NCBI GenBank assembly: GCA_015680685.1
Contig: MNCI01017937.1
Location: 126,868 to 167,535 of the forward strand
Direction of reading: 5' to 3'
DNA: 40,668 nt
DNA from: Gnetum montanum
Taxonomy: Eukaryota > Streptophyta > Gnetopsida > Gnetales > Gnetaceae
Position numbers and translations under genes: made by a program. The notes under the pieces are model-generated. The model was not told the origin of the DNA, ran no database searches, and was given only the letters and a program-made list of their open reading frames with translations. Shown piece by piece: positions 34,434 through 40,668 of this stretch (position 1 is the first letter of the stretch; every line of letters starts with the position of its first letter).

Positions 34434-37400
34434 ATGGATTCTTCATACACAACCACAGCCACAATGATCACAACTGACTCGGGCCCCACATCTGTGAATC
34501 CCATCATTGCCACTGGACCAGCCTCCGGTGTTATAGGACCTCAGGGACCGTTGCGCTGATCGTTGAGACTGTAGGGCAAAGATCCTATATTTATCGTCAT
34601 GACCCCTGAGGAATATAACTTCATCTGCATCAAGATCCAGGAAAAGCTTGCCCTTAGCCGAGCCGAAATCGAGGCGAAACGAAATTTTGAGATGATCCAC
34701 CGAGGGGGTCAGGATTTTACCCCTACTGCCGACGACATCATTCCTCTGATAGAACATTACCACGAAATCATAACACAATTGGTCATGGCTAAGAGTTAGG
34801 CTACCCGGGCTATGCAAGAACCTCAGAATGGGGAGGAAAAAGATGACGAATTTGTAGCCCAGTCTGAACATTCGTACCATACTCTGAGCCCCCATACTTA
34901 CATAAATCCCTTATTCCCTCTTAATGGAGAAGCCGCACCTCTTAATTTCGTCATGACCACACAAACTCACATTCCTGTCATTCCGCAAGCCACTACGTAG
35001 TCACTAGGGCTGCAAGTGCAAATACCCCAAAATAACATGGGGGTGGTTTCATCGCCGCGAGTAATCAGCATTCTGTCGGTGGTCCTTGCATTCACCGCGC
35101 CTCATTTCATCCCTCAAATCCAACCCCAAGCCATGTTTACAACTCGCCTGGTGTAAAATCTGACACAAACTCTGTCGCTGCTACCCCCTCCAACCCAACA
35201 GATCACAACCGTCGTTCAACCACAGACATCCATCCAACAGCCCACCGCGAGTTAGTGGATCATCCCCGCGGCACAACATAACGAATCTACGGTATATGGT
35301 GTGCAACCCTTGGCTGCACCCACAACGCATATTCCGTAGATGGTCCCACAATATCCCTATCCCTATCCCGTGCAGCCGACAGCGGCTAATCTCTCTGCTC
35401 AACCTAGTAGGTGGTGGTCTTTGCAGGCAGCTTCGGCCACGGGGATCCCCACTGCACCACCTACCAGTCAAGTCATTCCTCCATTTTCACTCCCTAGCAC
35501 CACTCTTCCGGTTCAACCCCCTGCTCCCCCTGCTCAAGCATCTTCATCTACAAGCTTAGACCAATCACTCTTACTTATTCAGACCCGCACCGAGGAGGTT
35601 AGACGCCTTAAGGCCGCTGGCTCAGACACTATACAGATTATGGATTTCTATCAAGATGATCCCATTAGTTCAGCGGTCCCCATGGTGTCGTTGCCCCTGG
35701 GGATGTCCTTACCCCATTTCACTAAATATAATGGGGAGGGAGATCCCAACGCTCACCTGGTCACCTTCAGATCCGAATCTTTGTTGTTACAGCAGTGGCC
35801 TCACATAATCATCCGTGTCTTTGCGATGTCTCTGGTAGGGAAAGCCTTGGATTGGTATCGAGCCCTCCCTCGCTCTTCCATCTCAACCTTGGAAGAGCTT
35901 CTGACACAATTTGTGACTTACTTTAAATACAACCTAAAGTCGGAGGTCACATTAGATTAGCTTATGGGAGTGAAACAAGACCCGCTCGAACCAGTCCAAA
36001 AGTTCATATAGTGATGGAGTGCTACTTTGAATGAAATCCATGAGCCAACGCGAAGGCCCATTTGCTGGCCATATTCAAAGGAGCAGTTAATGATTTTATC
36101 AAATCTAAGCTGTATTATCTTTCCCCTAGCTCCTTACATCAGGCCTTCGCTCAGACTAAAAGCATCCAAGATGCTGCGGAGGCTAGCAAAGACCCGGGGT
36201 ATGTCGCCTACAAGAACGCTAACAACAAGGGTAAGGATAAAGGTAAAATAATAACAATGACGGTAGCTGCGTTGGCTGAGGGCACTAAGAACAAAAACAA
36301 GAAGGTACCTACGACATCACCCGAGACCACAGCTAGTGCGAGCAGCACCAGCCAAGACACATCTGCCGCTGACAAGCCCCCCAGCCAAAACCAAACTTTA
36401 AGCGTAAAGATCGCTCAAAGTATGCAGCCCTTCCTGTCAAACATTCGGAACTGTTGAAGCAACTATTAGGGGCAGGATACATTCAGCCTAAGAAGGTATC
36501 CGAAGAAGCTCTGAAGCATCACAGACGTCATTGTGAACTGCTGAAGAATCCTTCTTTAGCCCTACCTGACGAACCACCAGTTCCGAGGTCTTTCAAGCTG
36601 GATCGTTTCTGTGACTACCACCAGTTGTGTGGTCATGACATAGATTACTACTAGGCATTGAAAGACGACATTCAACGCATAATCGACGATGGTCATTTGA
36701 AACTAGACGACAGTAGTCCAACGCGTCCGGAAAATCAAGCATTGCACGTGTACAAGAATCCATTGAACACAAACAACGCACCCTACACAATCAACGTGGT
36801 GAGTACGGACAGTGAGAGGAAAGTACCACCCAAACAACCTTTTGTTTTGCGTGTACCTACCGACTCACCAAGGGGGACAAACTTTTCATCGGCAGCTAGT
36901 GGTGCCTCAAGGCCACCCTTCATCATTCGAGCGCCTTCTTCAGTTTTGACTCAGCCTCCCAGTAATAGTAAAGCTGCAGCCATGTCTGCGCCCACACCTA
37001 AGGCACCTTTCATCCTCAGGGCGCCAAAATCACCGGTTGCCCCTTTCACGCAGGGGCAATCTTCTAACAAAAATCACCAACCATCACCTAATAAACAAAA
37101 GGAAGGGGATGCGTCTAGTAATGCTGCGAAGAATCACCTTACACTAGGCTTCACTAGGCCTAGGCCCTTGGCCTCTATCCCTACGTCTGCGCCTTTTGGA
37201 CAAGACAAGGGTATAGAAACACAACCATCGCCCCTTGGCAAGAAAAAGAGCAACGCTTCGACCGATGCTGTTCCACCCCGGGAGATCCGTCTCTTGGGGC
37301 GAATGGAAGAATACAGGGGGGACAAACAAGCCAGTAAAGAACGGGACCTGCTTGACGTATTTAGGTAGGTCAAACAGGCTCTGAAACAAAAAAACACAAC

Positions 37401-38235
37401 GCTGAGCCTCTATGACTAGCTCATGATGTCTCAAAAACACCATGAGGCTATGGTTTGCATGCTAACATCCATACTTATGGAGGAAAGCTTACCAGTGGAG
37501 GAGGAAGCGATACACGATGTCATGTTTCCCTCCAACGCTGAGCGACCTAAACCTAACTTGCTGGCCTTTCATGAGGAATCCATCAAAGAAGATCCTAAGA
37601 AAGGTTAAGTGACAATTGAACCCATGTTTATCACCATCCAGGTCGGTCAATACTAGATCCGGAGGGTGCACGTGGACGACGGTGCAGCTACAAATGTCAT
37701 CCCTTATCCCATCGTGGATAGGTTGGGTCTGGTCGACTAGATCAATCCCTCAACGACAACATGCGTAAAGTTGTTCAATGGAGCACGGGTTTAGGTCAAG
37801 GGAATGGTGCACATTGAATTTGTGGTAGGAGATCAATTCCCAATGGATGCTACATTCCTTGTCATCGAGGAGATGCCCAGGTTCAACTTAATTCTAGGGA
37901 GGTCCTGGCTAGCCCAACTGAGGGAAGTTTCGTCACCAATCCATCAGGAGATACATCTCCCTTACGCAGGGGGAGAGGTTGTAATACGCGGTGACGAAAT
38001 CACCCCCAGCACTGTCAACAATATCAAGGAAGAGCGGGGTTCGAAGATAGAAACATCAGATGATTAGACCCATCCCCGAATCCCCGAACAAACTGAAACG
38101 AATGATGACAGTCTAGCCTGGGCCAACCTGCCATTTTAGGACGGTGGTGTAGAAGAGTTAGACTGCAAACCTCCCCGTCCTTACGCACCACTGAGTGTAA
38201 AGGCCATCAAGAAACAATTACAAATTAGTAATTGA
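34434..38235 (+). pseudogene. Element 3 gag-protease polyprotein (near-intact pseudogene)
   Basis: It starts at ATG 34434 (MDSSYTTTATMITTD). A Pro/Gln/Thr-rich region runs to about 35560. The capsid-type core at 35640-36060 has IMDFYQDDP, FTKYNGEGDPNAHLVTFRSE and LVGKALDWYRALP, and continues to about 36180. A basic linker follows, then SFKLDRFCDYHQLCGHD (36590-36640), a nucleocapsid-like box. Next come three PF[VI][LI]R[VA]P motifs (36834-37026) and the protease (37640-38000) with VDDGAATNVIP as active site, FNLILGRSWLAQL and SSPIHQEIHLPYAGGE. The tail ends LQISN-TGA at 38233-38235. Two single-base frameshifts (near 36050 and 36400) and about sixteen in-frame stops break it. Nearly all the stops are TAG, TAA or TGA in place of CAG, CAA or CGA. 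RT does not follow. Confidence 0.92.
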
Positions 38236-38885
38236 TCTGAATGGCATTTATGCGCATTTTTACATCTTTACTAATTTTTCCTTTTACGCTTAGCAATTTG
38301 CATTGTCAATATTCTTTCATAGAATCATACATATTTACGCTTGCTATTCATTACACCATTCACATTTCTTTATATATGCTATTTACGCTCGTTGATCATT
38401 TTAGTTCAATTACGCAGAAATGTACGGTATTATCAATTACGCTTCCATACTTACGCAGTGGGCCCGCAAAAGGCTTAAACTAGTCAGGGTCCGCAACAGC
38501 CTTAAACTAGTTCATTGGTACCTTACGCAAATGTTACATGATGGCCCGCGATGGCCTTAAACTAGCAATTCTATTTCACAAAAATGTAACTTATTCAAAA
38601 CCTTTAACAACTACACTTACGCATTGCAAATCAAGAGATAAAACCAAAAAATAAAATAAATAGCATTCAAAACCATATAGAAGATCTTAATGCCAGTGTT
38701 TTCAACATTCATATAACTATTGTTCAATTCCAGTCAATAAAATCCTGCGTAAGTTACGCATCCCCCCTAGTGCCATTATCACCCGTATCCCTTAGGTCAG
38801 GCTCCAAGCCTAATAAATCGTCCTCAAGTGGGCCGTCCTTCCTAGAAGGTATTCCTTCGTGAGGAATGCCATCCCCACGAGGTCC
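38236..38885. other. Spacer of element 3 with TTACGC motifs and short tandem repeats
   Basis: Non-coding and AT-rich, with at least eight TTACGC words. Three units of the form GGCCCGC-x6-GGCCTTAAACTAG lie at 38461-38483, 38487-38510 and 38542-38565, the same core as the tandem repeat at 12140-12320 in element 1. Plus-strand frames (38241-38483) have no domain. Confidence 0.75.
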
Positions 38886-40668
38886 TTACTCTAATGTCGG
38901 CTCCACAAGAGGAGGCTCTCCGCTATTACGCTCCTCTTCTTGTGCTTGTTCCCCGCCCTGTTCGCCTTCGCCCTCCAATTCTTGTACCTGTATACAGCAG
39001 ATACATTAGCAAAGACTTGACACCATAATCAGAAAATTTAGATTCAATAATGTTTAAACTTACTCGTGACGGTCCTGCTTCCACAGTAAAGGGAAGCTGT
39101 TCTAAACCGACCCATAGACGCTGCATAATCTCATCTTCCATTAGTTCAGACCATATGCTGTTCCCCAGAGTAGCTCCAGCCTTCACCTTGCCCTTTTCCA
39201 CACAAGTCCAGCAACGTGGATCAGGGAAGAAAGTAGGGATAGTAGTCTTGCCCCCGGGAAGGGTCATTTCTCTTTTCGGTGATGCGCTTACTGTCACCTG
39301 ATCCTGGAACTTCTCAAAAGCTTTAGACGCACCAATGACATCAAGGAATACTTGCAAGGTTTGAGCTTCGACGGCAGAATCATGGTAATGCTGACGATAA
39401 GTGATACTTTCTCGCTTATATAGATACTTGTTATCCTTTTCTTTCTGCCCCCACTCCTGCACACTTGCGCAGAAATCCTTCTAGTCTTGGCTTTTTTGAG
39501 ATAACAGCTCTATTTGCATTTGCTGCTCCACCAACTCCCGACTAGTTTGCACACTATTTCTGACTACGGTCCAGTAGCGAGAGTAGTCAATCACAACTGT
39601 GCACCAGTCCTCCTCACCCTTTTCCACGCCTGCAGGAACTCGCATCATGATTTTAAGTCTCCGACCTCTTTGGCCAGAGACTCCTTCTCCCTCTCTGACC
39701 TCTGCAGCGTTTTCCAGAGATCTTCATTGATACTCTTACTCTCCCATAAGGAGCGAGTCGAGCGTAATGCATATTTATGCATCTCCTCATAAATGTTACG
39801 TGGCACGACCACCCCGTCAGATGGAGGCTCCACTGTGTCCAAATCAATGGGCTTCGTTGGGTCCCATCGAAGGTGAGCTCCTGACAGCAAACGTTATCAA
39901 TATAAGTGAAACATTATCACTTTCTAATAAAATAGACCTATTATAGCTATACCATACTAGCTCCAAGATCGACGCGCTCGAGGCACTCGATTATATCATT
40001 GACAACGCCTTCCATGAAGGCGAATTTATCAGGAAACTCTCTCCATGTTCTGCTCACAAAGGAAGACGTGGATACATCTTCTTCACCTGTAGCATAATTT
40101 AGTTAAAAATCTTAATTATTAACAAAACTCCTCAAGACATCCAATGCGCTTACTACCTCTACCGGTTACAGTGGGGGGTGCGTCAACAATTCCCGCCTCC
40201 TCCCTCTCCTCACGCGCAAGAGTCTGTGCGTCACTAGTCCTAACAGCTGGGGCCTCTTCTTCTAAAACTGGGGCCCCTTCTCGACGACTTAATATCACTG
40301 CCCCTATCTCAGGGGTTAACTGCTCCGTAGGTCTTGCTGTTCATATCACATTCACATTTAGACGATTCAAAATTGCGTAAGACAATAACTTTCACGACGT
40401 TTCTTTTAAGCTTACTAGGCGGAGGTTCACTCTATTGAACTTTGACTTGCAAGGTTCGACCTGTGCCACTCCCAGGCTCCGCAGAGGCCTCGATTAAGAG
40501 AAGCTTTTTACACCAAGTTGAAGGCTCTACAGTTTCAGTTGCCAAGCGTTTCCCCCACGAAGCATCACCAGTGTAAGTGGGCATCACCCCACCTACGCTG
40601 TCGGGGCCTCACACTCGAGACACCGCCAAATCCCTTGTCGTTATGGACAGAGACTCGCCAATCCCTTC
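38886..40668 (-). pseudogene. Intron-containing antisense ORF of element 3 (partial)
   Basis: On the minus strand the exons are ...-40416, 40336-40157, 40086-39958, 39880-39064 and 38987-38886. They are joined across introns of 70-79 bases that all have GT...AG ends (donors GTAAGC, GTAGTA, GTATGG, GTAAGT; acceptors ACAG, ACAG, TCAG, ACAG). Exon phases agree at every junction (1, 1, 1, 0), which chance would not give. The product is hydrophilic. The large exon has heptad-like stretches (LWKTLQRSEREKESLAKEV), an EDWCTVVIDYSRYWTVVRN block and a WTCVEKGKVKAGATLGN...EDEIMQRLWVGLEQLPF block. The last exon is acidic and ends at TAA 38888-38886. Defects: one missing base near 39650, TAG (Gln or Trp) at 39483-39481, and a TAG just before the 40416 junction. 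I do not recognise the family. Antisense ORFs are known in Tat elements, but near the 3' LTR. Confidence 0.75.

Larger units (their letters stand above)
32583..40668 (+). mobile_element. Element 3: Tat/Ogre-like element, 5' LTR to antisense ORF
   Basis: Order on the plus strand: LTR (32583-34183), PBS, gag-protease (34434-38235), repeat-bearing spacer, then an intron-containing ORF on the minus strand that leaves the window. CpG is much more frequent than in the DNA to the left and the reading frames are far better kept, so this is the youngest insertion here. RT and integrase are not in the visible part. Whether they follow the antisense ORF, as element 1 suggests, cannot be decided from this window. 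Confidence 0.85.

Noticed and set aside
34443-34895. A 150-codon open frame on the minus strand
   Set aside because: It lies opposite the element 3 gag, whose plus-strand frame aligns with family motifs. The minus frame is Arg/Cys/Gly-rich and has no homologous block in element 2.
35181-35559. Overlapping frames on both strands in a Pro/Gln-rich region
   Set aside because: These are shadows of the low-complexity gag N-terminal region in the main frame.
1-40668. Integrated plant pararetrovirus or a host gene
   Set aside because: Every recognisable domain belongs to LTR retrotransposon gag or pol. No movement-protein or viral coat motif and no conserved cellular gene was seen.

Overview
The window is a stack of decayed LTR retrotransposons from a seed plant with a large, repeat-rich genome. 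The evidence is Ty3/gypsy (Athila-like and Tat/Ogre-like) and Ty1/copia domains, plant-type LTR ends and primer-binding sites, and strong AT bias with CpG loss. I see no credible host gene, tRNA, rRNA or CRISPR. I cannot name the species or choose between gymnosperm and angiosperm.

Layout. (A) 1-4413, minus strand: 5' part of an Athila-like element (RT, protease, gag, PBS, 334-bp LTR), running off the left edge. (1) 4414-6889 and 12077-about 21900, plus strand: gag-protease, a long spacer, then a Tat-type pol (RT, two RNase H domains, integrase), polypurine tract and 3' LTR. I read these as one element. It was entered at its left end by A and in its spacer by (B), a copia-type element at 6890-12076, minus strand, with two LTRs and gag but no visible pol. 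(D/E) about 22250-29230, minus strand: integrase, an A-rich tandem repeat, a long coiled-coil ORF with its own TATA box and leader intron, then an LTR. About 29240-31650: C-rich repeated non-coding DNA that looks like an LTR or leader. (2) about 31900-32582, plus strand: a gag fragment of the same family as element 1, cut by (3), 32583-40668, plus strand. Element 3 has a 1.6-kb LTR, PBS, gag-protease, a spacer with short tandem repeats and, on the opposite strand, an intron-containing ORF that runs off the right edge. It is the youngest copy, the most CpG-rich and the least broken.

How the parts relate. Elements 1, 2 and 3 share one gag-protease family. In 1 and 3, where the region past protease is visible, reverse transcriptase does not follow it. 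Both carry a spacer with the same short repeat ending CTTAAACTAG, followed by an antisense exon or ORF. In element 1 the spacer is followed about 4.9 kb later (copia insertion removed) by a pol frame with its own ATG. The point of most interest is therefore a Tat/Ogre-like family whose pol seems separated from gag-protease by a spacer hosting a spliced antisense gene. The alternative is two complementary defective elements lying side by side. Premature stops in element 3 gag-protease are almost all explained by C-to-T change in Gln or Arg codons, as expected of methylated, silenced DNA.
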